A stretch of DNA of 64,000 nucleotides from Paraburkholderia sp. LEh10 (GCF_017814945.1 NZ_JAGIPX010000011.1:1-64000), one strand, 5' to 3'. Shown: positions 1 to 9,559, numbered from the stretch's first letter. Program-made: numbers and translations. The notes: generated by a model from the letters alone, not told the origin.

Positions 1-157
1 TGTTTCATGCGCTTATTGTGCCTGGCAGGCTTCGGGTTGAACAGCATGATATGGGCGAGTTTTGAACACTTTCCTTAGAAGCAGTGTAGGAAGCAGCGAA
101 TGCGATGGAAAGAGGCTACCATTGAACTCACTGTTTTCCACAGTGAACAATGAGTGT

Positions 158-1099
158 ATGGATACGCAAAATATCGAAGATCTCTGGATACATCTGCACT
201 GGCTCACGATGCTCGCCGAACAGGGCACCTACACGGCGGCGGCGGCACGCCTCGGCGTCAGCAAGGCCGCGATGAGCCAGCGCATTTCCGAACTCGAACG
301 CGCGGCGGGCATTTCGCTGGTGCAGCGCACTACACGCAGCGTCCGCCTGACGGAAGCCGGGCAGCAGCTCGTCGACAGCACGCGCGGCCAATATGCGCAG
401 ATCGCCGCCAGCTTCGCGCGGGTCCGTGAGCTATCGGGCGTGCCGCGCGGCCTCGTGCGCGTGACGGCGCCCGTGGCGTTCGCGCGTCAGCAACTGGTGC
501 CGAAGCTGCCTGAGTTCCTGTCGGCGAATCCGCAGGTCCGCGTGCAGCTGGAGGTATCCGACAGGCTCGTTTCACTGGCGACGGAAGGCTTCGACCTGGC
601 GATACGTCACACGGCCGAGCCGCCCGATACGCACGTTGCCTGGAAGCTGTGCGACACGCATTCCGTGATCGTCGCGACGCGCGCCTATCTGCGAAAGCGC
701 GGCACGCCGCGAACGCCGGAGGATCTCGCTGCCCACGACTGTCTCTTCTATCCGCGCTCGACAGGGGAACCGATGTGGTCGTTCGAGCGCAACGCCGCGC
801 GCAGGAAAGCGGCGCGCCCTGTGACGTTGCCCGTGAACGGGCAGTTTTCCGCGAACAACAGCGAGACGCTGCGTGACGCCGCGCTCGAAAGCCTGGGCAT
901 TGCGCTGGTGCCGGACTTCACCGCTCAGGCCGCCGTGCAGGCGGGCAAGCTGGTGGTCGTGCTGCCCGACTGGCGAGTCACGGGTGCGTTCGCCGAGCAG
1001 CTTTATATCGTGCGGCCGTATGCGTCGCATGTGCCGCGCGCGGTCGGGCTGTTCGTCGGCTATCTGCGCGAGCGGTTCGCGAACGGATTTCCCGTTTAG
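158..1099 (+). CDS. LysR-family transcriptional regulator
   Basis: DNA-binding regulator of about 313 residues, the usual LysR length. An N-terminal winged helix-turn-helix lies in the first 65 residues (GTYTAAAARLGVSKAAMSQ is the recognition region), followed by a linker helix and a periplasmic-binding-protein-like effector domain. The ATG at 158 was chosen because the frame upstream (from 62) has no LysR similarity and the HTH begins at the normal distance from this ATG. The next gene, a hydrolase on the same strand 299 bases downstream, may be a target, but LysR targets are usually divergent and nothing is divergent inside the window. The ligand is unknown. Confidence 0.9.
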   Translation: MDTQNIEDLWIHLHWLTMLAEQGTYTAAAARLGVSKAAMSQRISELERAAGISLVQRTTRSVRLTEAGQQLVDSTRGQYAQIAASFARVRELSGVPRGLVRVTAPVAFARQQLVPKLPEFLSANPQVRVQLEVSDRLVSLATEGFDLAIRHTAEPPDTHVAWKLCDTHSVIVATRAYLRKRGTPRTPEDLAAHDCLFYPRSTGEPMWSFERNAARRKAARPVTLPVNGQFSANNSETLRDAALESLGIALVPDFTAQAAVQAGKLVVVLPDWRVTGAFAEQLYIVRPYASHVPRAVGLFVGYLRERFANGFPV

Positions 1100-1288
1100 G
1101 GCGACGCCATCAGAAGAAGACGATAGGGGCACGAGCCCAGATCGGCCGGTCGACCCGTCGCGGAAAAAATGCTGGCGGTGAGGACGCGTTCCTTCGTCTG
1201 CCCGCCTATTACGGTCTGCTTGCGCGCGATCTGAACGGAGTACATTTTTTATTGTTGACTCGATCCGCCGCGGCGCGGCGCCGCCGCT

Positions 1289-1317
1289 TTGAATTCGCAG
1301 TCGGCGTGGCATAGAGT
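1289..1317 (+). promoter_or_regulatory. candidate sigma-70 promoter for the hydrolase gene
   Basis: TTGAAT (1289-1294), a 17-base spacer and TAGAGT (1312-1317) lie 82 bases before the hydrolase start. The match to the housekeeping consensus is moderate. The rest of the 1100-1398 gap is GC-rich with no visible gene. Confidence 0.4.
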
Positions 1318-1398
1318 GCTAGGGTCTGGACATGTCTGCCCGACGCTGCGACCGTCAGCGAAACGACAGGCCGACTGCCCTGCACGAGGAGAATCGAC

Positions 1399-2301
1399 AT
1401 GGCCGACGCACAGATCGAGATCATCCGCAACCTGCTCGCGTCGGCGCCGCGTCCAGCCGGACTCGCCGAGCGGCGCGAACGCCTCGTGTCGCTATTCGGC
1501 GGCTATCCGTTGCCCTCCGACGTCTATGTCGAGGCCGTCGATGCGAACGGCGTGCGCGCCGAATGGACCAGCACGCCCGCCGCCGATCCGACGCGCGTCG
1601 TGCTGTTCCTGCATGGCGGCGCGTACATCGCCGGCGGACTGGCCACGCATCGGCACATGGTCGCGCAAGCGGGCCGCGAGGCGCGCACGCAAACACTCGC
1701 GCTCGACTACCGGCTCGCGCCCGAGCATCCGTTTCCCGCCGCCGTCGACGATGCGATCGCGGGCTATGAATTTCTTCTCACGCATGGCTATGAACCCGCG
1801 AACATCGCACTTGCGGGCGAAAGCGCGGGCGGCAGCCTCGCGCTCGCGACGCTCGTTTCGCTGCGCGACATGGGCATCGGGCTGCCCGCGTGTCTGTGGC
1901 TCAGTTCGCCGTGGGTCGATCTGGAAATGACGGGCGAAACAATGGTGTCCAAGTCCGCCGTCGATCCGCTGATCCAGAAGGCGTATCTGCAGGAAGCCGC
2001 TGCGGCTTACCTGAACGGCGCCGATCCGCGCAGCCCGCTCGCGTCGCCGCTTTACGCGAACCTGCGCGAGCTTCCGCCGATGCTCATCCAGGTCGGCACG
2101 GCCGAAACCTTGCTCGACGACGCGCTGCGCGTCGCCCGCCGCGCAGCCGAAGCGGACGTGCGCGTCACGCTGGAGGCCTGGCCCGACATGATTCACGCGT
2201 GGAGTCTGTTCTATCAGCAACTCGATGACGGACAGCGTTCGCTCGCCTCGATGGGCGCGTTCGTTCACGCGATGCTCAATCCCGATCCCGAAGCTGCGTG
2301 A
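1399..2301 (+). CDS. alpha/beta hydrolase, hormone-sensitive-lipase-like esterase
   Basis: A 300-residue cytoplasmic esterase/lipase of the HSL (family IV) type. The oxyanion-hole motif HGGAY is near residue 72 and the nucleophile elbow GESAGG near residue 139. The C-terminal part carries the expected acid (LLDDALR region) and histidine (DMIHAW). There is no signal peptide. A GAGGAG ribosome site precedes the ATG by about 7 bases. The family hydrolyses short-chain carboxylic esters; the natural substrate cannot be read from sequence. The gene stands alone between a LysR regulator and a histidine kinase. Confidence 0.9.
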   Translation: MADAQIEIIRNLLASAPRPAGLAERRERLVSLFGGYPLPSDVYVEAVDANGVRAEWTSTPAADPTRVVLFLHGGAYIAGGLATHRHMVAQAGREARTQTLALDYRLAPEHPFPAAVDDAIAGYEFLLTHGYEPANIALAGESAGGSLALATLVSLRDMGIGLPACLWLSSPWVDLEMTGETMVSKSAVDPLIQKAYLQEAAAAYLNGADPRSPLASPLYANLRELPPMLIQVGTAETLLDDALRVARRAAEADVRVTLEAWPDMIHAWSLFYQQLDDGQRSLASMGAFVHAMLNPDPEAA

Positions 2302-2551
2302 CCCGGCGCCGGACGTGGCGCCGGACGCGCCGGGCCCATCACGTGCCGGAACCTTGGACGCGGGATCGCGTCAGCGTGTATAAACGTCGAAAGAGCGAGC
2401 GGCGTGTCGATGCGTATCTATGCATCGTGCATAGGTATGTTTGATGCGCACAGTCAGGACCGTTGACGCCATTCCAACCACGCTGCGCGCAGCGCCCGTT
2501 GCTCCGCTCAATCATGCAAGCGCCACTGGCGTCACACGGAGCCGCCCCACG

Positions 2552-5140
2552 ATGAATGCCAGTCACGACCGTCAGATCGACACGACCGATATTGCCGCGC
2601 AACTCAATCGCGAGCGCTCGGCGAATGCGCGCCTGAGAAAGCTGATCGATGCGCACTCGCGGATCGCTGCCGCGAAGCTGGACCTCGACCGCTTTTTGTC
2701 CGTCGTCACGGATGCGCTGCTCGAACTCGTGCCCGCTGCGCATGCATCCGTGGTCGAGTGGGTGGACGACGACGAGATGGTGTATCGCGCATGCAGCGGC
2801 ACGATCGCGCATCACGTCGGTTTGCGGCTCAAGCGCGACGGCAGCCTGTCGGGTCTCTGCTCGCTCGAAAAGCATCTGCTGTACAGCAGCGATACGTCGA
2901 ACGATCCGCGCGTCGATGCGCAGGCATGCAAGCGCGTGGGCGCCACCTCGATGGTGGTCGCGCCGCTCCTTTACCAGGCCGAAGTGGCGGGCGTCGTGAA
3001 GCTGATGTCCGACCGCACGCAAGCGTTCTCCAGCGAGGATATCGAAACGCTGGAGCGGATCACGTCGCTCGTCGCATCGGGCATGGCGCATCAGCGCGTA
3101 TTCGTCGAGAACCGCGCGCTGATCGAGCAGAACGCGATGACGATCGCGCGGTTGCGCACCGAGATCAGCTTGCGCGAAGCCGCCGACAGCAAGCTCGAAG
3201 CATCGTTGCGGCGCCGCCGTCTCGTGCTCGACACGACCCACGACGCGTTCGTGTGCACCGACGCCGAGGGCATCATCATCGACTGGAACGATGCCGCGAC
3301 GCGCACGTTCGGCTATGCGCGCAACGCGGTGATGGGCCGCCCGATACTCGAAGCACTGTTTCCGGCGCGCAGACGCGCACGCTATGGCGAACTCGACGTC
3401 TTCGGGATCGCGCCGTCACAGGCTGTCGAAGCAGGCAAGGACCCGCATGCGCAAAACAGCACGCATGGCACGAGCGGCTCAAGCGGCAAGAATCGCAGCC
3501 GCACGGAGCTTGTCGCGCGCCGCATCGACGGCACCGAGTTTCCCGTCGAACTGTCCGTCTGTCCCGTTCAGTACGACGGCAATACCGAGCTCGCGTATTT
3601 CATGCGCGACGTCACCGAGCGCTTCAACGCGCGCGAACTCGACAAGCGCTTTCGCGTGCTCGTCGACGCGATCAAGGACTACGCGATCACGATGCTCGAC
3701 GCGAGCGGCCATATCACGACCTGGAGCGCAGGCTCGACGCAGGTGATGGGCTATGAGCCACACGAGATGCTCGGCGAACCGGCAGCGTTGTTCTATACAC
3801 CCGAGGATATCGCGGCGGGCCGTCCGCAGCGCGATCTCGAGCTCGCCGCGCGCGAAGGCCGCGTCGAAACGGAAGAGTGGCGCGTGCGCAAGAACGGCAC
3901 GATCTTCTGGGCGAACATCATCACGACTGCGCTGCGCGATTCCAACGGCGCGCTGCAAGGCTTCGCGAAGATCACGCGCGACATGTCGCGCAGGCGGCGT
4001 CTCGAAGAACTGGAAGCATCGAGCCAGCGGATGAGCCAGTTCCTCGCGCTGCTCGGCCACGAGCTGCGTAACCCGCTTGCGCCGCTGCGCAACGCCGTCA
4101 GCATGCTGCAACTGAAGTCCGACGGTCATCGCGCGCTCGTGCCCGAGCACGAACTGATCGACCGGCAGTTGTCGCACCTCACGCGCCTCGTCGACGATCT
4201 GCTCGATGCCGGGCGCGTCACGCTCGGACGCGTGCAGATCGCGCCGAAGCCGGTGTCGCTGCAAGCCATCGCGCAACTGAGCATCGAAGGCAGCGCGCCG
4301 CTGCTGTCGTCGCGCGGGCAGACGCTGGACGTGTCGATGCCCGACACGCCGCTGTATATCGCAGGCGATCTGACGCGGATGGTCCAGGTCGTGCAGAACC
4401 TGTTGAACAACGCATCGAAGTTCAGTCTGGACGGCGCGTCGATCGGACTGCGGATTTTCCGCTCGGGCCGCCTGCTCGCGATCCGCATCACCGACTCGGG
4501 GCGAGGCATCGATCCGGACGCGATCGACGCCGTCTTCAATCTTTTCGTACAGGAAACGCCGACGGAAGAACAGGCCGACAAGAGCGGCCTCGGTATCGGC
4601 CTGACGCTTGCGCGCGCAATCGTCGATCTGCACGGCGGCCATATCGAAGCGCACAGCGAAGGGCGCGGCAAAGGCAGCGTGTTCACCGTCTGGCTGCCGG
4701 AATCGGATCATGCGATCGCCGACGCAGGCGCGCGCGATGAGGCGCCCGCGCCGCCGCGGCTTGCCGATCTGAAGGTGATGGTCGTCGACGACAACGTCGA
4801 TTCCGCTGACAGCATGGCGACGCTCGTCCAGGCGCTCGGCCACGAAGCGCACACCGTCTATGACGGCGCGGCCGCAATCGAACTGGCGCAGACGCTGCAG
4901 CCCGATCTCGTGCTGCTCGATCTGTCGATGCCGAAGATGACGGGCTTCGACGCGCTGCCCCATATCCGCCACGCGCTCGTGTCGCCGGGCGCCGTCATCG
5001 CGGCGATGACGGGGCTTGGCACCAGCGAAGACCGCGCGCGAACGGAGGCGGCGGGCTTCGATCTGCATCTGACCAAGCCCGTCGGCTTGCCCGAACTCGA
5101 AAGCGTGTTGCGGATCGCCGTCGCGCGCGTGCGCGACTGA
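2552..5140 (+). CDS. hybrid sensor histidine kinase (GAF-PAS-PAS-HisKA-HATPase-REC)
   Basis: Large soluble hybrid kinase with no transmembrane helices. Domain order: an N-terminal GAF domain (roughly the first 190 residues), two PAS domains (AFVCTDAEGIIIDWNDAA and YAITMLDASGHITTWS), a HisKA domain with the phospho-acceptor H in LLGHELRNPLAPLRN, and a HATPase_c domain with N box (NLLNNASKFS), DSGRGI and GLGIGLTLA. A C-terminal receiver domain carries VVDDN and the acceptor Asp in LLDLSMPKMTG. The frame is open from a TTG at 2441, but the ATG at 2552 has GGAG ten bases upstream and was preferred. No dedicated response regulator or output gene is adjacent. The signal is unknown; GAF/PAS suggest a small ligand, redox or light input. 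Confidence 0.9.
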   Translation: MNASHDRQIDTTDIAAQLNRERSANARLRKLIDAHSRIAAAKLDLDRFLSVVTDALLELVPAAHASVVEWVDDDEMVYRACSGTIAHHVGLRLKRDGSLSGLCSLEKHLLYSSDTSNDPRVDAQACKRVGATSMVVAPLLYQAEVAGVVKLMSDRTQAFSSEDIETLERITSLVASGMAHQRVFVENRALIEQNAMTIARLRTEISLREAADSKLEASLRRRRLVLDTTHDAFVCTDAEGIIIDWNDAATRTFGYARNAVMGRPILEALFPARRRARYGELDVFGIAPSQAVEAGKDPHAQNSTHGTSGSSGKNRSRTELVARRIDGTEFPVELSVCPVQYDGNTELAYFMRDVTERFNARELDKRFRVLVDAIKDYAITMLDASGHITTWSAGSTQVMGYEPHEMLGEPAALFYTPEDIAAGRPQRDLELAAREGRVETEEWRVRKNGTIFWANIITTALRDSNGALQGFAKITRDMSRRRRLEELEASSQRMSQFLALLGHELRNPLAPLRNAVSMLQLKSDGHRALVPEHELIDRQLSHLTRLVDDLLDAGRVTLGRVQIAPKPVSLQAIAQLSIEGSAPLLSSRGQTLDVSMPDTPLYIAGDLTRMVQVVQNLLNNASKFSLDGASIGLRIFRSGRLLAIRITDSGRGIDPDAIDAVFNLFVQETPTEEQADKSGLGIGLTLARAIVDLHGGHIEAHSEGRGKGSVFTVWLPESDHAIADAGARDEAPAPPRLADLKVMVVDDNVDSADSMATLVQALGHEAHTVYDGAAAIELAQTLQPDLVLLDLSMPKMTGFDALPHIRHALVSPGAVIAAMTGLGTSEDRARTEAAGFDLHLTKPVGLPELESVLRIAVARVRD

Positions 5141-5174
5141 AGCAGGTCCGGCCATCCGCGTTGTCGTGGACGGG

Positions 5175-5194
5175 CTTGGCTTGGCTTGGCTTGG
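5175..5194. repeat. four tandem copies of CTTGG
   Basis: A perfect 5-base tandem repeat, (CTTGG)x4, sits 35 bases after the kinase stop codon. It is a simple-sequence tract in an intergenic region; no function is apparent. Confidence 0.8.
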
Positions 5195-5317
5195 CAAATG
5201 CGCCCGGAAGAAAACGATTAACTTCGTCAACGCAACGGCCGGGTCATTAGCAGCCGCCTACGCTCAGAATCCCTGAAAACACGTAATAGCCAACCGGCGC
5301 CAAACCTCCTATTGTTA

Positions 5318-5331
5318 GACAAACGTTTTCC
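5318..5331. promoter_or_regulatory. candidate LacI-type operator upstream of the uronate transporter
   Basis: GACAAACGTTTTCC matches the perfect palindrome GGAAAACGTTTTCC found before the uronate dehydrogenase gene at 12 of 14 positions, with the same central CpG. It lies 123 bases before the transporter start. The 5141-5453 gap otherwise contains only the CTTGG repeat. Confidence 0.65.
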
Positions 5332-5453
5332 ACACCTCGCGGAATTACGCACGCGCCGTATGCGCAGACGGCGCGCTGCGCCCTGCCCGGCGCTCGTCGC
5401 CGGCCATCGGAAAGATGCGGCGCGACAAGCGATGCCGCAAAACGGAGACATAC

Positions 5454-6740
5454 ATGCAATCTGCCGTCGTCGGCGTCGTACGCGCCGCCAGCCGGTTCCG
5501 CTGGACAGTCTGTGCGCTGCTCTTCTTCGCGACCGTCATCAACTACATGGACCGGCAGATTCTCGGTCTGCTCGCGCCCGTGCTCCAGCACGAAATCGGC
5601 TGGACACAGGTGCAGTACGGCCGCATCGTCATCGCGTTCTCCGCTTTCTATGCGATCGGCCTGCTGTGCTTCGGGCGCGTCGTCGACTGGCTGGGCACGC
5701 GCATTTCCTACGCGGGCGCGATGCTCGTGTGGAGCGTGGCCGCCATGCTGCACGCGGCCGTCGGCTCGGTGATGGGCTTCGCCGCCGTGCGCGCGCTGCT
5801 CGGCATCGGCGAAGGCGGCAACTTTCTGGCTGCCATCAAGACCACGGCTGAATGGTTTCCGCGCCGCGAGCGCGCGCTCGCGACGGGCATCTTCAACTCG
5901 GGCGCGAACATCGGCGCGGTGTTCGCGCCCGCCATCATTCCGCCCCTCTCCGTCCTGTACGGCTGGCGCGCGGCCTTCATCATCATCGGCGCGATCGGCC
6001 TCGTGTGGCTTGCCGTGTGGCTCGCCGTCTACCGTCCCGCCGACCGCAGCGCGCAGGGCGAAGACTTCGACGACCCGCGCGACGAAGTCGAAGCGCTCGA
6101 CGCCCGCAACGCAAACGCCGGCTCGCCCGGGTGGGGCGTGCTGATCAGGAAGCGCGAAACGTGGGCGTTCCTGATCGGCAAGTTTCTGACCGATCCTGTC
6201 TGGTGGTTCTATCTGTTCTGGCTGCCGAAGTGGCTCAACGAATCGCACGGCATGGACATGCAGCACATCGGCCTGCCCCTCGTCGTCATCTATGCGATCA
6301 CGACGGTCGGCAGCATCGGCGGCTGGATTTCGTCGACGCTGCTGCACAAGGGCTGGAGCGTGAACGCCGCGCGCAAGACGGCAATGCTGATCTGCGCGTG
6401 CTGCGTGCTGCCCATCGCGTTCGTGTCGCAAGTCGACAACTTGTGGGCCGCCGTCGGCATCGTCGGGCTTGCTGCCGCCGCGCACCAGGGCTGGTCGGCG
6501 AATCTGTTCACGACAGCCTCCGATCTCTTCCCGCGCCGCGCGCTCGGCGCCGTGGTCGGCATCGGCGGGATGGCGGGCTCGATCGGCGGTGTGCTGTTCT
6601 CCGAAGTGATCGGCCAGGTGTTGCAACGCACGGGCCACTACTGGGTGCTATTCGCGATCGGCGCGCTCGCCTACCTGATCGCGCTGGCCGTCATGCACAC
6701 GCTCACGCCCCGCATGACGCCCGCAAAACTCGATGCCTGA
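5454..6740 (+). CDS. exuT: MFS transporter, hexuronate/ExuT-like
   Basis: A 428-residue inner-membrane major facilitator permease of the anion:cation symporter (hexuronate/galactonate) type. The first helix region reads VINYMDRQILGLLAPVL and the conserved loop RALLGIGEGGNFLAAIKTTAEWFP is typical of ExuT/GarP relatives. Twelve hydrophobic segments can be followed. The ATG at 5454 has GGAG six bases upstream and was preferred to an earlier frame start at 5415. It sits next to a LacI-family repressor and uronate dehydrogenase and shares their operator, so galacturonate or glucuronate is the likely substrate. That assignment is inference from context. Confidence 0.85.
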   Translation: MQSAVVGVVRAASRFRWTVCALLFFATVINYMDRQILGLLAPVLQHEIGWTQVQYGRIVIAFSAFYAIGLLCFGRVVDWLGTRISYAGAMLVWSVAAMLHAAVGSVMGFAAVRALLGIGEGGNFLAAIKTTAEWFPRRERALATGIFNSGANIGAVFAPAIIPPLSVLYGWRAAFIIIGAIGLVWLAVWLAVYRPADRSAQGEDFDDPRDEVEALDARNANAGSPGWGVLIRKRETWAFLIGKFLTDPVWWFYLFWLPKWLNESHGMDMQHIGLPLVVIYAITTVGSIGGWISSTLLHKGWSVNAARKTAMLICACCVLPIAFVSQVDNLWAAVGIVGLAAAAHQGWSANLFTTASDLFPRRALGAVVGIGGMAGSIGGVLFSEVIGQVLQRTGHYWVLFAIGALAYLIALAVMHTLTPRMTPAKLDA

Positions 6741-6748
6741 CCGGGAAT

Positions 6749-6768
6749 GCCGCGCCGCATCGCGCGGC
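6749..6768. terminator. hairpin between convergent genes
   Basis: GCCGCGC and GCGCGGC form a 7-bp stem with a 6-base loop between the convergent transporter and repressor genes. There is no U-run, so a terminator role is plausible but unproven. Confidence 0.4.
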
Positions 6769-6801
6769 GCGCGTGCAGCCATGTCACGCGGGCCGCTCGA
6801 T

Positions 6802-7794
6802 TCAGCCGCAAGCCGCCGTCGACTCGCGCACGATCAGACGCGGCTCGAACATCGAATGCTCGGCCTCGGAGCAGCCGGCGAGCGCATCGATGAGCTTGTG
6901 CATCGCCAGTTCGCCCATTTGTTCGCTTTGAATGTCCACGGTGGTGAGCGCGGGCGCGGAGTACTCGCCGTATGGGACGTTGTCGATGCCCGTCACGGAG
7001 ACATCGCGCGGCAGCTTGAAGCCGAGCGACGCGGCCTCTTTCATGAAGCCGAGCGCAATCAGGTCGTTGTAGCAGATCACCGCCTGCGGCCGCTGCGGTC
7101 CGAGCATCACGCGCGAGCACGCCTGCTCGCCCGCCTTCGCGGTCGGTGCGTGCGCGTCATGCACGTCGAGTGTGAGGCCCGCTTCCGTCAGGCAGTCGCG
7201 CGCGCCGCGAATCCGTTCGTCGTTGATGCGGGCCTGGCCGAAGCCGAGATAGGCGATGCGGCGATGTCCGAGATTCAGCAGATGCCGCGCGAGCATGTAG
7301 GTCGACAGACGGTTGTCGATGCCGACGCTCGGAATCGCCAAGCCCGGGCTGCCCCGCAGCAGCACGAGCGGCTTGTTGAGTTCGAGCATCCATTGCGACT
7401 CTTCGTCGGGCATCCGCGAACTGACGATGAGCCCGTCGACGCGTTGCGCGAGCGCCTCGATCAGCGAGCGTTCACGCGCCTGGTTTTCTTCCGTGTCGAC
7501 GAGCAGCAGCGTGTAGTCGTGCTGCAACGCGACGCGGTTCGCGCCCTTCGTGACGTTCGTGAAGTGCGGATTGCTGATGTCGAGAATCGCGAGACCGATG
7601 GTGCGCGTGCGCCCCGTGATCATCGAGCGCGCGAGCGGATTCGAACGGTAGCCGAGTCGCTCGACCGCTTCCTTGAGCCTCGCCTCGACGGCAGGCGAAA
7701 AGCGTTGCGCGCCGTTCATGTACTTCGACACCGTCGCAACCGACACGCCGGCTTCGCCAGCGACATCGCGAATCGTCGGGGAAACTTTTTTCAT
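6802..7794 (-). CDS. LacI-family repressor of the uronate module
   Basis: A 330-residue LacI/GalR repressor. The N-terminal HTH reads TIRDVAGEAGVSVATVSKYMNG, followed by the hinge helix (NPLARSMITGRT) and a sugar-binding type 1 periplasmic-binding-like core. It lies between the ExuT-like transporter (convergent) and uronate dehydrogenase (divergent). Palindromic AAACGTTTT-centred sites occur before all three genes, which suggests one regulon with autoregulation. The inducer is probably a uronate or a catabolite of it (inference). Confidence 0.9.
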   Translation of the reverse strand: MKKVSPTIRDVAGEAGVSVATVSKYMNGAQRFSPAVEARLKEAVERLGYRSNPLARSMITGRTRTIGLAILDISNPHFTNVTKGANRVALQHDYTLLLVDTEENQARERSLIEALAQRVDGLIVSSRMPDEESQWMLELNKPLVLLRGSPGLAIPSVGIDNRLSTYMLARHLLNLGHRRIAYLGFGQARINDERIRGARDCLTEAGLTLDVHDAHAPTAKAGEQACSRVMLGPQRPQAVICYNDLIALGFMKEAASLGFKLPRDVSVTGIDNVPYGEYSAPALTTVDIQSEQMGELAMHKLIDALAGCSEAEHSMFEPRLIVRESTAACG

Positions 7795-7799
7795 TCGAA

Positions 7800-7813
7800 A
7801 GGTAACGTTTTCT
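7800..7813. promoter_or_regulatory. candidate autoregulatory operator of the LacI-family gene
   Basis: A degenerate copy of the GGAAAACGTTTTCC site: AACGTTTTC is kept and the left half is weaker. It lies immediately upstream of the repressor start codon. Confidence 0.45.
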
Positions 7814-7902
7814 TTTGCCGTGAGGAGATTGTCGCAGAAAACGGTGCCGCCCGGACGCCCGTCGACCAGCCGCGCTGCCGCGTGGGCTTATCAAAGCGGC
7901 GA

Positions 7903-7932
7903 TTGACGCGATACCGTCGTCACATTTATAGT
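7903..7932 (+). promoter_or_regulatory. candidate sigma-70 promoter of udh
   Basis: TTGACG (7903-7908), an 18-base spacer and TATAGT (7927-7932). The operator begins two bases after the -10 box, where repressor binding would block initiation. Confidence 0.6.
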
Positions 7933-7933
7933 C

Positions 7934-7947
7934 GGAAAACGTTTTCC
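7934..7947. promoter_or_regulatory. perfect LacI-type operator before udh
   Basis: GGAAAACGTTTTCC is a perfect 14-bp palindrome with the central CpG typical of LacI/GalR operators. It is placed at the expected start site of udh transcription and is the best copy of the motif shared by the three genes of the module. Confidence 0.8.
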
Positions 7948-7968
7948 AAAATTGTTGGAGGATCATTC

Positions 7969-8802
7969 ATGAACGAGACAACTGCTGTGTCGCGCAAGCC
8001 GTTCCGCCGCCTGCTGCTGACGGGCGCGGGCGGCAATCTGGGCCGTCAGTTGCGCGGCGCGCTGGCGAAATGGGCCGACATCGTCCGCGTGAGCGACATC
8101 GTGCCGACGGGCGACGCGGCTTCGCATGAAGAAACGAGCATCGTCGATCTCGCAGACCGCGAGGCCGTGATGCACATGGTCGAGGGCGTCGATGCGATCG
8201 TGCATCTGGGCGGCATCTCGATCGACGCGCCGTTCGACGATCTGATCGAGGCCAATATCCGGGGCACGTACAACCTGTACGAGGCGGCGCGCACGCATCG
8301 CGTGAAGCGCGTCGTGTTCGCAAGCTCGAATCACGCGATCGGCTTTCATCCCGTCACGGAAGTGCTCGACGCCGACGCGCCGCAGCGCCCGGACAGCCTG
8401 TATGGTGTGACGAAATGCTTCGGCGAGTCGCTGTCGCGCTACTACTACGACCGCTTCGGCATCGAGACGGTTTGTTTGCGTATCGGTTCGTCGTTTGAGG
8501 AGCCGAAAAATCCTCGCATGCTCGTCACGTACCTGAGCTATCGGGATTTCATCGAACTGGTGCGCTGCTCGCTGTTCACGAATCGCGTCGGACACGCGGT
8601 GGTCTACGGCGCCTCGGACAATCCCGTCAAGTGGTGGGACAACACGAAGGCCGGCTTCCTCGGCTTCCGTCCGCGCGACAGTTCGGCGCAATTCGCGGAA
8701 CGCTTCCCCGCCACGGCGCCCAATGCCGAATTCGACGATCCGGCGCAGCGTTTCCAGGGCGGCGCTTTCGTGCTGGGCGAGCCGATGGAACGCAGCCAAT
8801 AA
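7969..8802 (+). CDS. udh: uronate dehydrogenase (NAD-dependent epimerase/SDR fold)
   Basis: A 277-residue extended-SDR-fold cytoplasmic enzyme. The NAD-binding glycine motif is LLTGAGGNLGRQ near residue 18, the catalytic region has SSNHAIGF, and the active-site pair is YGVTK. The stretch NPVKWWDNTKAGFLGFRPRD is characteristic of uronate dehydrogenases, which oxidise D-galacturonate or D-glucuronate to the aldaro-lactone in the oxidative hexuronate pathway. The start ATG has GGAGG eight bases upstream. A repressor operator overlaps the promoter region. The later pathway enzymes are not in this window. Confidence 0.88.
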   Translation: MNETTAVSRKPFRRLLLTGAGGNLGRQLRGALAKWADIVRVSDIVPTGDAASHEETSIVDLADREAVMHMVEGVDAIVHLGGISIDAPFDDLIEANIRGTYNLYEAARTHRVKRVVFASSNHAIGFHPVTEVLDADAPQRPDSLYGVTKCFGESLSRYYYDRFGIETVCLRIGSSFEEPKNPRMLVTYLSYRDFIELVRCSLFTNRVGHAVVYGASDNPVKWWDNTKAGFLGFRPRDSSAQFAERFPATAPNAEFDDPAQRFQGGAFVLGEPMERSQ

Positions 8803-8996
8803 GCCGCCATCCAGACGCGCCTCGCCCCCAGAGCGCGGGTGCGGCGGCCACACGGCGCGCGAAAAACCGTGTCGCGCGCCGCGCTGGATAGCGGAAAAAC
8901 ACAACCGTTCCCCATTTTGCGTGACCGCAATGAATTGCCGCGGCCGTTTGGCTGCGTGTACCATGTGACCAGGGCAAAACCCAGTGGAGGATGAAC

Positions 8997-9302
8997 ATGG
9001 ACAGGCATGCAGTGCATTACAGGCGCCACGTCATCATCCCACTTGCGTCCGTCGGCACTCGCGGGTACGCGGCCAGCGTGTTCGTCACCGGCCCGAGCGG
9101 ACGGCGCAAGGCCTTTGGCATCCTCGGCTACTTTTCTTCCGAGGAAGAAGCGATCGAGTACGCGACGTCGTGCGCTAAAGCCCGCATCGAAGGCAATCTG
9201 ATCCCCGGATTGCCGCGCAAGCTGAATGCCGTGCGGCACTGGTTCCTGCGTCACGGCATGCGCCGGCCGGCGTCACTGTCCGAGTTCAGTCCGCGGGATT
9301 GA
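8997..9302 (+). CDS. small conserved-looking hypothetical protein
   Basis: About 101 residues, basic, with no signal peptide or membrane segment. The ATG at 8997 lies six bases after GGAGG and is preferred to the one at 8991, which abuts the ribosome site. The middle part (GRRKAFGILGYFSSEEEAIEYA) looks like a folded alpha/beta unit. I do not recognise the family. It is a single gene between udh and the proline-rich protein. Confidence 0.65.
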   Translation: MDRHAVHYRRHVIIPLASVGTRGYAASVFVTGPSGRRKAFGILGYFSSEEEAIEYATSCAKARIEGNLIPGLPRKLNAVRHWFLRHGMRRPASLSEFSPRD

Positions 9303-9559
9303 TCGGACGATAGCTGCGTCGCAAACGGCATGCGTGCTCGACACGCAAGCTAAACCGAAGCGTCCGATAATCGGAGAACCTTCCACCCGCCGCCGTTGTC
9401 GCGCGGCGTTCGGCGCATCTTTTTTGACGCGTGCTTCTCTGGTTGTCGCTCGTCCATTCCGTCTCATCAGGCCCGTCTATTGCTTTTATGGTTCTGATGA
9501 AAGGCGCGAGCCATCGTTTTCCATTGCTGGTTCACGCCGTTTGAACGCCATCTGCACGT

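Noticed and set aside
3479..5230. A 583-codon minus-strand frame
   Set aside because: Antisense shadow of the hybrid kinase gene.
8820..8885. Rho-independent terminator after udh
   Set aside because: GGCGCGCG/CGCGCGCC and ACACGG/CCGTGT pairings compete and no U-run follows, so no clear terminator can be claimed.
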